From the NCBI GenBank assembly GCA_041859375.1, contig JBHEKP010000118.1, positions 1 to 13,314 on the forward strand: DNA of 13,314 bases. Direction: 5' to 3'. This DNA comes from JBHEKP01 sp041859375. Its GTDB lineage: Bacteria; Hydrogenedentota; Hydrogenedentia; Hydrogenedentales; CAITNO01. This document shows, one piece after another, positions 1-6,774 of this stretch (its first letter is position 1; the number at the start of each line of letters is the position of its first letter). A program made the translations under genes and the position numbers. The notes beneath the pieces were generated by a model that was not told where the DNA came from, did not search any database, and saw only the letters and a program-made list of their open reading frames with translations.

Positions 1-627
1 TCCGGCATGAACTCCCTCAAGCACAAGTTCAAAACCGCCGATTATCTCGCGCTCCAGCCGGATGTGGCGGTGATTTACAACGCGGTGAACGACATCTGCC
101 ATGATCTGTTCCCCATGTGGATCAAGGACGCGCCGCCCCTCAAGAAACGCCTGCGCGAGTCCCGGTTTGTGAACATGTGGTTCAACGGGCGGCTTATGCC
201 GGACGAAGCCCAAATGGCGGCGGACATCCGCGCCTCCAAGATTTCCAGCCTGCGCGCCATCGCGGAAATTCTGCGCGGGGCCGGTGTGGAAGTGGTTTTT
301 TGCACTTTCGCCGCGCCCGATCCCGGCGTGCTCAGCCGGGATGAGCGGAATTATTACGAGTACTACACGCGGCTGGAGTGGGGGGGGCGCTATGCCGGAT
401 TTGACTCCTATCTTCGCGCGCTGCGGGTGTTTAACCGGGAGATAGAGGGGCTTGCCCGGGAACTTGGCGCGCCATGCATACCCGTCGCGGCGGAGGTCAC
501 CGGCGGCACCGCCGTGTTTGGCGACATCTGCCACATGAAAAACCGGGGCATAGAAAAAAAGGCCCGTGTAATCATGAGGCACCTCCTTCCCCTGCTGGAG
601 GACGCCGCCGAAGCGGGGGTGTCATGA
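1..627 (+). CDS. SGNH/GDSL-type hydrolase, 3' part (5' truncated by window edge)
   Basis: The reading frame is open from base 1 (two codons precede the first ATG at 7), so the gene very probably begins outside the window. Numbering from the ATG at 7, residues 23-29 read IYNAVND, matching SGNH block III (the oxyanion Asn in an xxND context). The segment near the end, GDICHMKN (D173, H176), matches block V, which carries the catalytic Asp and His spaced DxxH. Block I with the nucleophilic Ser must lie upstream. The region between is alpha/beta, with an internal strand VEVVFCTFAAPD as expected for a Rossmann-like SGNH fold. Members of this superfamily are esterases, lipases or carbohydrate acetyl-esterases; the substrate cannot be read from this fragment. 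The stop overlaps the start of the GNAT gene by 4 bp (ATGA), so the two are translationally coupled. Family is likely, specific activity unknown. Confidence 0.75.
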   Translation, partial: SGMNSLKHKFKTADYLALQPDVAVIYNAVNDICHDLFPMWIKDAPPLKKRLRESRFVNMWFNGRLMPDEAQMAADIRASKISSLRAIAEILRGAGVEVVFCTFAAPDPGVLSRDERNYYEYYTRLEWGGRYAGFDSYLRALRVFNREIEGLARELGAPCIPVAAEVTGGTAVFGDICHMKNRGIEKKARVIMRHLLPLLEDAAEAGVS

Positions 628-1238
628 CCGGCAGCCCCTGGACCATGGCCCTGGAACCACCGGCCGCGTTTGGTGAAATTTACCCGCATTATCTGCGGGA
701 CTTTCCAGCGCCGGAACGCAAGTCGCGGGCGCTTGTGGGGGAATTGCTGCATCGGGGGCACTACCGGATCGTCACGGCGCGGCACCGGGACGGAGCCTCC
801 CTGGTCGCTTACGCGATGGGTTACCCCGTGGACGGGGGTCGCTGCTTCTGGCTGGATTTTTTCGCCGTGGTTCCGGAAAGGCGCGGTGCCGGGCTGGGGG
901 AATGGTTCCTGAGAAATTTGCCCCGGGTGCTGCCCATGCGGGGCATGTTTCTGGAAATAGAGTTTCCCGAAACCCCGGACCAGCAAAAGCGTGTGCGTTT
1001 TTACAAACGGATGGGCGCGTTTCCGCTGCCCCTGGATTATGCCCTCCTGCCTGAGGGGGACGGGCTGCTGCCCATGATGCTTTATTACCTGCCCTGCGGG
1101 CCGGGCAGGCCGGACGGGCCGGCGGTGGTCCGGGCGGTCACCACCACCTTTGAGCACACTTACGGCGTGATGCCGGAACCTTACCCGCATTGGCGGGAAA
1201 GGCTGGACGGCATTCTTGCCACCCTGCGGGAAGTGTGA
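624..1238 (+). CDS. GNAT-family N-acetyltransferase
   Basis: The predicted protein is 204 aa and would use acetyl-CoA (or another acyl-CoA) to acylate an amine. The diagnostic acetyl-CoA-binding motif A is seen as FAVVPERRGAGLGEWF, with R87-G-A-G-L-G92 forming the Q/RxxGxG/A pyrophosphate loop after a beta strand (WLDFFAVV). The later segment VRFYKRMGAFPLP matches the usual motif B end, where an FYxxxGF-like stretch follows the acyl-CoA site. The ATG at 624 is chosen because it overlaps the upstream stop as ATGA and puts the GNAT fold near the N-terminus; the frame stays open further upstream, but that would overlap the hydrolase by 150 bp. A G-rich stretch (GGGGGTG) precedes the start as a weak ribosome-binding site. 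It is co-transcribed with the SGNH-like gene, and its acceptor substrate is unknown. Confidence 0.8.
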   Translation: MTGSPWTMALEPPAAFGEIYPHYLRDFPAPERKSRALVGELLHRGHYRIVTARHRDGASLVAYAMGYPVDGGRCFWLDFFAVVPERRGAGLGEWFLRNLPRVLPMRGMFLEIEFPETPDQQKRVRFYKRMGAFPLPLDYALLPEGDGLLPMMLYYLPCGPGRPDGPAVVRAVTTTFEHTYGVMPEPYPHWRERLDGILATLREV

Positions 1239-1241
1239 GCA

Positions 1242-1277
1242 GAAAAAAAGGACGGAAGAGGCGGTTCTCTTCCGTCC
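1242..1277 (-). terminator. Intrinsic terminator of the ydbH-type operon
   Basis: A perfect 11-bp inverted repeat, GGACGGAAGAG (1250-1260) and CTCTTCCGTCC (1267-1277), encloses a 6-nt loop. Read on the minus strand, the stem is followed at once by seven U residues (the A-run at 1243-1249 on the plus strand), a textbook rho-independent terminator for the minus-strand operon ending at 1306. On the plus strand no T-run follows the stem, so the GNAT transcript would be terminated less efficiently, if at all. Confidence 0.9.
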
Positions 1278-1305
1278 GTGGGTCCGGGACTTGCCTGGCG
1301 CGGCG

Positions 1306-2007
1306 CTACGGGATCAGCACCCACGCGCCGGGGACGCACTGCGCGCCCAGTTTCTGTCCGAGGGGCGACTGCTTGACCGCGTCAAATTCCTGGCCCGCGG
1401 GCGGCATCTGCACCGCCTCGCCGGCGCCCGCGCGGCGCAGCCGCTCCAGCGCGTAGACCGCCTCCACCGTGGAAACGCTCACGCCCTGGTCCTTGTTCAG
1501 GCGGGCCACCTCATTGTAGAGGGCCTTGCGGTCCTTGTTTTCCTCGGCAAGCAGTTTCTGCGCGTCGTTGCGTTTCGCCGCGTCCTTCAGCTCGTCGCAG
1601 TCGCGCAGGTCAAGGTAGCCCCGGTTGTTCTCGCCGAGGCAGGCCGTCGCCTTCAGGGCGTTTACCGCGCTGTTTCTTTCGCGCATGCGCGTGGCGATTT
1701 CAGTCACCAGCGGCGAGGCGGTGTTTTTCAGGGTGTCCGCGTGCGCCACCTGGATGGGGCGCATCAGGTCCAGTGCCCGGTACAGCCGCGACTGCGGCCC
1801 CGGCGCAGCCGCCGTGTCCGGGGCGGGTTCCAGGCCGGGGAGGGAGTCTGTTTTTCCCTCCACGTAGTCCAGCACGTTCTCCGCCTGCGCGGCGATGTGC
1901 CGTATGTCGAGGGTGATGTGCGCGTCGATCTTGTGCTCGGTGCGGATGACGCAGCCAAGCGCCGTCAGCATGACGGCCAGCGCGGCCGGGGCGATAATCT
2001 TTTTCAT
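1306..2007 (-). CDS. Lipoprotein with YnbE-like N-terminus fused to YdbL (DUF1318) domain
   Basis: A 233-aa predicted lipoprotein. A short signal peptide (residues 1-18, starting MKKIIAP) ends in ALGC with C19 as the candidate lipidated cysteine; Ala at -3 is less usual than Leu. Val at +2 would not act as an inner-membrane retention signal by E. coli rules. Residues 19-52 (IRTEHKIDAHITLDIRHIA, then NVLDYVEG) follow the pattern of the small lipoprotein YnbE: an alternating polar/hydrophobic strand after the lipidated Cys and a short acidic helix. A Pro/Ala-rich linker (about 53-72) follows. Residues about 105-202 match YdbL: a CLGENNRGYLDL segment like GRVGETxxGYL, then ENKDRKALYNEVARLNKDQGV like INAERKASYQQLAKQNNV, ending in an AGEAVQ stretch. 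The C-terminus is extended and ends GAWVLIP. The ATG at 2007 has a good Shine-Dalgarno; a longer in-frame start at 2097 would overlap the upstream gene and bury the signal peptide. Last gene of the operon, 28 bp after the YdbH-like gene. Function (partner or modulator of YdbH) is inferred from E. coli. Confidence 0.8.
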   Translation of the reverse strand: MKKIIAPAALAVMLTALGCVIRTEHKIDAHITLDIRHIAAQAENVLDYVEGKTDSLPGLEPAPDTAAAPGPQSRLYRALDLMRPIQVAHADTLKNTASPLVTEIATRMRERNSAVNALKATACLGENNRGYLDLRDCDELKDAAKRNDAQKLLAEENKDRKALYNEVARLNKDQGVSVSTVEAVYALERLRRAGAGEAVQMPPAGQEFDAVKQSPLGQKLGAQCVPGAWVLIP

Positions 2008-2017
2008 TGTGAAAATA

Positions 2018-2023
2018 CTCCTT
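2018..2023 (-). promoter_or_regulatory. Ribosome-binding site of the YnbE/YdbL-like lipoprotein gene
   Basis: On the minus strand AAGGAG lies 10 nt before the ATG at 2007, in the 28-bp gap after the YdbH-like stop. It settles the start as MKKIIAP and explains why the longer in-frame extension reaching 2097 should not be used. Confidence 0.75.
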
Positions 2024-2035
2024 TTTGGGCCGCGT

Positions 2036-5002
2036 TTACCGCGGCGGGGTGTTCGTTGTCTCCGCGCCGGAATCCCTGCCGATGCGCAGCGCCTCAAGCA
2101 GCGCCGCCGGATCGGCCTTCACATCCACCGTCAGGTTCAGGCTTTTGCTTTCAAGGCGTATCACGCCCGCAATGCGCCCGTCCTCAAGCCGCAGGTCGGC
2201 GCGTCCCGCGTCAAAGGGGCGCTGCGGCTGGTCGCCGAGCACGTCCCGGAGCACGTCGCCTATTTGCCTGCCACCGGACATCCCCTCCATGTACTGGCTC
2301 ACCAGCAACTGCTCCACGAGGTCCTTGTTGATGGAAAACCCGTCGGACGCCGTCATCTCCAGCCGGAAGTCGCGCAGGCCGTCCAGGCCCGCGGCAATGC
2401 TGAGGGTGCCGCCGAGCCTGCCGGTCAGCACCACGGAGGGCGGTTTGAACTCTTCGGTGAACACCGACAGGTCGGCCCCGTCCACCGAAAGGGTCGCCTC
2501 GGCGGGCAGTCCGGGTTCATTCAGCCGCACCGACGCCGCCCCGTTCACCGCGCCGCCGAAGAGGTTCATGGCGAGATCCTCAAGGCGTGCCGTCATGCCC
2601 TCAAAGCGGAGCCCCGCCGTCACGTCCTTGGCCGCCATGCCCGGCAGCTTGCAGGATTCAATTTTTAGCGCGCCCGTTCCGGAGAGCCCGTTGTTGACCG
2701 TCGCGGAACCGGTTGAATCCAGGCCGTGTATTTCACCGTAACCATTCGGAAAAACCAGACTGGCCGCCTCGCAGGAATATTCAATTGTGCCCGCGCTTTG
2801 ATCAGGACCGTAACTTAAAGAGGAACACGAAACTGCCGCATTCCCTTCCGCGGAAACAAGCCAGCCCTTGGACACCAGCGGGGCGAATCCGGTTTCCAGC
2901 CTCAGGTTTTCCAGCAGCATCTTTTCCGGATTCCAGGCCGCCTTGTCGAAACGCAACCGGGTGTCCCCCCCAAGGGAGGCGTCAACCGGTCCCGCCCCGG
3001 CGGCAAAGGGGGCTTTGGTGCCCCAAACCGGACCGGAGAGGGTTAGTTCCATGCCGTAGGGCAGCGACCAGTTCCCGTAACCGAGGCCCTCGAAGGCCAG
3101 CAGGAGTGTTTCAAGCCGCAACTCGTTTCCCGAAAGCCACTTGAAGGCGGCCTTGTCGATTCTGAGGGTTCCCCAGACATCCGGGTATCCCGCCAGTTGC
3201 GCCGGAGGAGCCAGCGCAACCGTTCCGGAAACTTCCCCCGATGCGTTTCCGGTGTCTGAGGCGTAAACAAGTTTCGACAGGGCGAGCCGGGAGTCCTCCC
3301 CCAGCAGCAGTTCCATGTTCCCAGCCGCGCGCCCTCCGGCGTACTTTATTGCGCCGGTGGTGGTGATCGTCTGCTCTTCGGAGAGTTTTACCCCGTTCCA
3401 GCCGGGCGCGGGGGCGGCGGCTTTCCACTCGAACCGCGCCTCCGAGGGCACCAGCCATTCAACCCCGCCGGTGCCGTCCAGCACCAGGGACAGGGGGGCA
3501 AGCATGTCCAGCCCGGCCACCGTCTGAAGCCACCAGCCGGGGGAAACTCCGTTGAATGCCAACCCCAGTGTTTGCCGCGCGCCCCCCGTGTTGATTGTGC
3601 AGTCGGCGTTCAGGGTGCCCCCTTCCGCCTCCACCGTCAGTTCCGCGCGGCCCCAGGAGTTTTCATCGTCCCTGGACCAGCGCACTCCCAGCACGGGCGC
3701 GGTGCCGCTGCCCATTTGCGCGGTTATCCCGGCGTGGATTTCCGCGCCGCCCCCGGCTTTTGGACTGTTGCCCACTTCCAGTGAGAACGTTTTAAGGGTT
3801 TTCGGAAATGGAACGGCGGATGCGGCGGGAATGAGCCGGACAAGCGCCGCCGGGGTGAGGGGCGTGGAGGTGAGCCTCCCCCCCCAGCCTTCTCCGGGAG
3901 AATTTTGCAGGATAATCTCCCCAAGCGGGGCGTCGTTTGCCGTTGCGGAAAAACGGAGCTGTTCAGGATTGCCCGTCTCCAAGCCTTCGACCGCCAGATT
4001 CGCACGCACCCAGGGGGCGTCGGCCGGACCGGCCTCCAACCCGTCCAGCGCAATTTTGCCTGTCATTCCCAGGTCTTGAATCCCGGTGTTGTCGCCGGTG
4101 TAACGGAACCCGAGGTTTTCGAGGCGCAGTGAGGTGAAGCGGGGAAGCATACTGTCCGGCATCGGGTCGGGCGCGAAGGCCCCCGAAAGGATACCCCCCT
4201 CCGCATGGCCGCCTTCGGCTGAGACGACCGCCTTGACAGTTCCCTCAAGCATGCCCGCGTCACCAAAGTCCAGGCTCCCGTTGGCGGACCATTCCCCGCC
4301 GTTTCGGGCCAGGGTAAAATCCGACACACCCCCGCCGAGTGGGGAACGGGCCGCCACCATGCCCGCGAGGGACCAGTCGGCGTGCATTCCCCTGCCGTGC
4401 GCGCGCAGGCTGAACCGTTCAAGGGAGTCCACGGTTGCGTCCATATCCATCCGGTACAGATGGAGGTTAAGCCCCCCCTGTTCATGGGAAAAGGAGAGAT
4501 CGCGCACCCGGATGGTTTTTGGCACAAAAGGCAGGGGGGAGAAGGCGTTGCCGTCACTGGTGTTGCTTTTTTCAGGGGTGCCGGGGGCGGTCAATTTGTC
4601 CAGGAACCGGTAATTCCGGTCCGGCTGGTCGCTGATGGTTATCATGGGCCCCGTGATGGACAATTCGGGGAAATAGCGCCCATCACCCGGTTTTGGCGAC
4701 CAGGGCAGGACGATTTCATCCACCAGGAGCAGGGTGGCCACCTCTCCGGAGCCGCTGTTGTCCGCCAGGGAGAGGCGTTTAATCCGGAGCGTGCCCGCCA
4801 CGGATGTTATGCTTCCCCCCACCCGCGCACCCAAAAAGCCCCCCGCCGCCTTGCGGAGGAGCCAGGAGCGGGGCGCGGCGGCAAAGGCAAGGAGGAGCAC
4901 CACCGTCAGCGCAAAAAGGCCCCCCAAAAGAAACAGCCGTAGTTTCCGGCGTTTTGGGCGCCCGTGTTCCGGCACCGTGCGATCTTTGTCCGTTTTTGCC
5001 AT
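2036..5002 (-). CDS. ydbH: YdbH-like (AsmA/TamB-type) intermembrane transport protein
   Basis: A 988-aa protein with a basic cytoplasmic N-terminus (KRRK at 17-20), one signal anchor at about residues 21-42, and a very long beta-strand-rich periplasmic region. It starts with an AsmA-like GGSITSVAGTLRIKRLSL segment (62-80) and is made of repeated alternating-hydrophobicity strands. The C-terminal part (FGGAVNGAASVRL, VVLTGRLGGTLSIAAGLDGL, FSINKDLVEQLLVSQYMEGM, and a final LRLEDGRIAGVIRLESKSL) matches the YdbH-type ending. E. coli YdbH is about 880 aa, so this one is somewhat longer. YdbH, TamB and YhdP belong to the AsmA-like proteins that form hydrophobic grooves and move phospholipids between membranes. 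Assignment rests on architecture, on C-terminal pattern and, strongly, on the YdbL-like gene immediately downstream. It lies 41 bp after the transglutaminase-like gene; no strong Shine-Dalgarno is visible at its start. The symbol marks similarity, not demonstrated orthology. Confidence 0.8.
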   Translation of the reverse strand: MAKTDKDRTVPEHGRPKRRKLRLFLLGGLFALTVVLLLAFAAAPRSWLLRKAAGGFLGARVGGSITSVAGTLRIKRLSLADNSGSGEVATLLLVDEIVLPWSPKPGDGRYFPELSITGPMITISDQPDRNYRFLDKLTAPGTPEKSNTSDGNAFSPLPFVPKTIRVRDLSFSHEQGGLNLHLYRMDMDATVDSLERFSLRAHGRGMHADWSLAGMVAARSPLGGGVSDFTLARNGGEWSANGSLDFGDAGMLEGTVKAVVSAEGGHAEGGILSGAFAPDPMPDSMLPRFTSLRLENLGFRYTGDNTGIQDLGMTGKIALDGLEAGPADAPWVRANLAVEGLETGNPEQLRFSATANDAPLGEIILQNSPGEGWGGRLTSTPLTPAALVRLIPAASAVPFPKTLKTFSLEVGNSPKAGGGAEIHAGITAQMGSGTAPVLGVRWSRDDENSWGRAELTVEAEGGTLNADCTINTGGARQTLGLAFNGVSPGWWLQTVAGLDMLAPLSLVLDGTGGVEWLVPSEARFEWKAAAPAPGWNGVKLSEEQTITTTGAIKYAGGRAAGNMELLLGEDSRLALSKLVYASDTGNASGEVSGTVALAPPAQLAGYPDVWGTLRIDKAAFKWLSGNELRLETLLLAFEGLGYGNWSLPYGMELTLSGPVWGTKAPFAAGAGPVDASLGGDTRLRFDKAAWNPEKMLLENLRLETGFAPLVSKGWLVSAEGNAAVSCSSLSYGPDQSAGTIEYSCEAASLVFPNGYGEIHGLDSTGSATVNNGLSGTGALKIESCKLPGMAAKDVTAGLRFEGMTARLEDLAMNLFGGAVNGAASVRLNEPGLPAEATLSVDGADLSVFTEEFKPPSVVLTGRLGGTLSIAAGLDGLRDFRLEMTASDGFSINKDLVEQLLVSQYMEGMSGGRQIGDVLRDVLGDQPQRPFDAGRADLRLEDGRIAGVIRLESKSLNLTVDVKADPAALLEALRIGRDSGAETTNTPPR

Positions 5003-5038
5003 GTGTCCCGGGGTCCGGTTGGGGTAAAACGGTCCGCG

Positions 5039-5053
5039 CGCGCCTAAGGCGCG
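5039..5053 (-). other. Short GC hairpin over the transglutaminase-like stop codon
   Basis: CGCGCC (5039-5044) and GGCGCG (5048-5053) form a 6-bp stem with a 3-nt loop that spans the stop codon of the upstream gene, in the 41-bp gap before the YdbH-like start. No T-run follows on either strand, so it does not look like a terminator; it could be chance in GC-rich DNA or affect translation coupling or mRNA stability inside the operon. Confidence 0.3.
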
Positions 5054-6585
5054 GGCGTTGCCTCAGGTTGCTGCGCAGCTTCTTCAGCCGGTTCCTTTTC
5101 GCCTGTGTTCGAGTTTGTTTCCACCGTTTTTTCCGGCACGGCGAAAGGATCGCCATCCGCATCGGGAAGCACCTCAATCTTCAGGTTGCCGATGACGGGG
5201 ATGATGCGCGCCTGGCGGATGAGATCCCCCTCCACCAGCTTGATGTGGGTTGTGTCCGCCGAGGGCTGGTTGAAGGTCGGGTCCATGTCCACCCAGCGCC
5301 CCACCCACACCGTGGCCCACTGGTGGAAATAGAACCCCGGCTCCTTGTTGATGTATATCAGTCCCGCCACCTCGCGCGCGGGCAGTCCGGCCGCCCGGGC
5401 CAGCCCCACAAAAAGGACGCTGTGCTCGGTGCAGTCGCCCTCCAGGCTGTCCAGCGCCTCCAGCGCGTTGGACAACTGGGCCGAATAAAGGTTGGTCATG
5501 TGGCTGTACACCCATGAGCACAGTTTGCGCGCGATGATCAGGCTGTCCTTCTCCTCGCCCACGATCTCCCGCGCCTTTTCCACAAGTTTCGGATGGTCGC
5601 TCTGGATGAACTGGGTTGGTTTCACATAGCGGAGGAGTTCGCCGTCCGTGACGGGGAGTTGCGCGGCGGGCACGGCCTCCAAATCGAGCAGCCTGGACTG
5701 GAAGTCAACATGATCCTCCTTGGGCGTCATGCGCTGGCGCTCGTCGTTGATGAGCAGGTTTTCGTTCAGCGGCCCCCGCAGGGCAAGGCGCAGGGACTGG
5801 CGCGCCCTCGGATTGTCAATCGGCCCGGCCACCATGGCGGCGTTTGAAATGATCACATCGTTGCTGTAGGTGACATCCTTCGCCACCTCCTTGGGCTCCA
5901 GCCGCATGGTGATGCTCCCCGCCACCTGCTCCTCCAGGGTCACCCCCGTCTCTGTGACATAGGAAACCGTGTCTATCGCCATAAGATCAATGGCCGTGCG
6001 GATTTTGAACACCTTCGTGGCCACCCCGTTGAACACCCGCTCCTCCGCGTCAATGATCCGGCTCATGCCCGTCACGTCCTGCTGGTAGAGGGGCTCAAAG
6101 ACGGAAAAATTGATTGCGTCGCCCACCTGCGGCTTCTGCCGCGCCCAGTGGGCGTTGCGCACCGCGTCCAGCAGCGACTCCGCCGGTTTGGGCAGCCGGG
6201 TTTCCGTGGTGTTGGCGCCCACCAGGCTTGTCAGCAGCAGTTCCTCCCCCGAAACCACCGCGTGAAACCGGGATTTCTGGGCGGGGTCCACCACCTCGCT
6301 GATAATCTCAATGAGCGCGCCGTCCTCCCCGTAAACCCGGTCGGAAAAGATGTGCATGTCCTGTTTCACCCCCGCCATGTTCACCATGAACCGGGCGTCC
6401 TCCACCACATGCACGCGCCGCTTCTCATCCCGGGAAACCTTGTTGAGGGAATAGCCGGCCTTTTGGCCGTTCATGTACAGGCCGTACCAGTTTTCCCCCA
6501 TCAGCGCCTCAATGTCGTCGGGCTGCGCCGCCAGCAGCCGGGAAAACAGCAGCATTCCTGCCATGACCAACACCGCCTTTTTCAT
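5044..6585 (-). CDS. Secreted transglutaminase-like (papain-fold) protein
   Basis: A 513-aa exported protein with a signal peptide at residues 1-20 (MKKAVLVMAG start, cleavage near LLAA-QP). Residues about 30-310 form a beta-rich N-terminal region starting ENWYGLYMNGQKAGYSLNKV, a pattern seen ahead of bacterial transglutaminase-like cores. The core (about 330-445) carries all three catalytic positions of the family: C385 in LEGDCTEHSVLFVGLARAAGLPAR, H421 in YFHQWATVWV and D435 in WVDMDPTF. Transglutaminase-like folds in bacteria act as cysteine proteases, amidases, cross-linkers or non-catalytic binding modules; the intact triad suggests an active enzyme, substrate unknown. The C-terminal tail (about 484-513) is low-complexity, rich in Glu, Ala and Pro. 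A GGAG lies 8 nt before the ATG. It is the first gene of the operon and the neighbour of a YdbH-type bridge, so action in the periplasm on an envelope protein is a reasonable inference. Confidence 0.88.
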   Translation of the reverse strand: MKKAVLVMAGMLLFSRLLAAQPDDIEALMGENWYGLYMNGQKAGYSLNKVSRDEKRRVHVVEDARFMVNMAGVKQDMHIFSDRVYGEDGALIEIISEVVDPAQKSRFHAVVSGEELLLTSLVGANTTETRLPKPAESLLDAVRNAHWARQKPQVGDAINFSVFEPLYQQDVTGMSRIIDAEERVFNGVATKVFKIRTAIDLMAIDTVSYVTETGVTLEEQVAGSITMRLEPKEVAKDVTYSNDVIISNAAMVAGPIDNPRARQSLRLALRGPLNENLLINDERQRMTPKEDHVDFQSRLLDLEAVPAAQLPVTDGELLRYVKPTQFIQSDHPKLVEKAREIVGEEKDSLIIARKLCSWVYSHMTNLYSAQLSNALEALDSLEGDCTEHSVLFVGLARAAGLPAREVAGLIYINKEPGFYFHQWATVWVGRWVDMDPTFNQPSADTTHIKLVEGDLIRQARIIPVIGNLKIEVLPDADGDPFAVPEKTVETNSNTGEKEPAEEAAQQPEATPAP

Positions 6586-6593
6586 TCATAGCA

Positions 6594-6597
6594 CTCC
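6594..6597 (-). promoter_or_regulatory. Ribosome-binding site of the transglutaminase-like gene
   Basis: GGAG on the minus strand, 8 nt before the ATG at 6585, supports this start and gives a protein beginning with a normal signal peptide. Confidence 0.6.
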
Positions 6598-6613
6598 ATG
6601 TAGGACTCCGGTC

Positions 6614-6643
6614 ATTCTACCAAACATGGCGCTTCAGGAATAA
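6614..6643 (-). promoter_or_regulatory. Possible promoter of the transglutaminase/ydbH/ydbL operon
   Basis: On the minus strand TAGAAT (plus 6614-6619) matches the sigma-70 -10 consensus at five of six positions, about 28 nt upstream of the start codon. The best -35 candidate at 18-bp spacing is TTATTC (6638-6643), a poor match. It is in the right place for the operon promoter, but the call rests mainly on the -10 box. Confidence 0.35.
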
Positions 6644-6702
6644 ACGCCGCAGGCCGCCGCTTTCGGGACGGCAACCGGTCTCCTTCCCGGCACGCAAAAT
6701 TA

Positions 6703-6731
6703 TTGACATTCCGGCAAATCTTGGCGACAAT
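6703..6731 (+). promoter_or_regulatory. Sigma-70-type promoter of the kinase gene
   Basis: A perfect -35 box TTGACA (6703-6708) is followed by exactly 17 bp and then GACAAT (6726-6731), which matches TATAAT at four of six positions including the key A and T. The local sequence (AAAATTATTGACA) is AT-rich against a GC-rich background. Transcription would start near 6738, leaving a leader of roughly 37 nt before the kinase ATG at 6775. Confidence 0.65.
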
Positions 6732-6761
6732 CTTACCCTGACCGTAGTGTGCAGGTTTCTG

Positions 6762-6767
6762 GGTGAG
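6762..6767 (+). promoter_or_regulatory. Ribosome-binding site deciding the kinase start
   Basis: GGTGAG lies 7 nt before the ATG at 6775. An in-frame GTG at 6763 would add four residues, but it sits inside this Shine-Dalgarno-like element and has no better site of its own, so ATG 6775 is preferred. Confidence 0.5.
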
Positions 6768-6774
6768 ATTAGGC

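Noticed and set aside
474..623. Upstream in-frame extension of the GNAT gene to 474
   Set aside because: It would overlap the SGNH-like gene by about 150 bp and encodes a His/Arg-rich shadow sequence; the ATGA overlap at 624 is a better start.
2008..2097. Thirty-residue N-terminal extension of the YdbL-like lipoprotein
   Set aside because: It overlaps the YdbH-like gene, is Arg-rich and would bury the signal peptide; AAGGAG before the ATG at 2007 decides the start.
1216..2668. Plus-strand open frames opposite the YdbL-like and YdbH-like genes
   Set aside because: Composition is Arg/Ala/Pro-rich with no motifs, while the minus strand carries coherent signal peptide, membrane anchor and family patterns.
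6763..6774. GTG start of the kinase four codons earlier
   Set aside because: The GTG lies within the GGTGAG ribosome-binding element that is well placed for the ATG at 6775.
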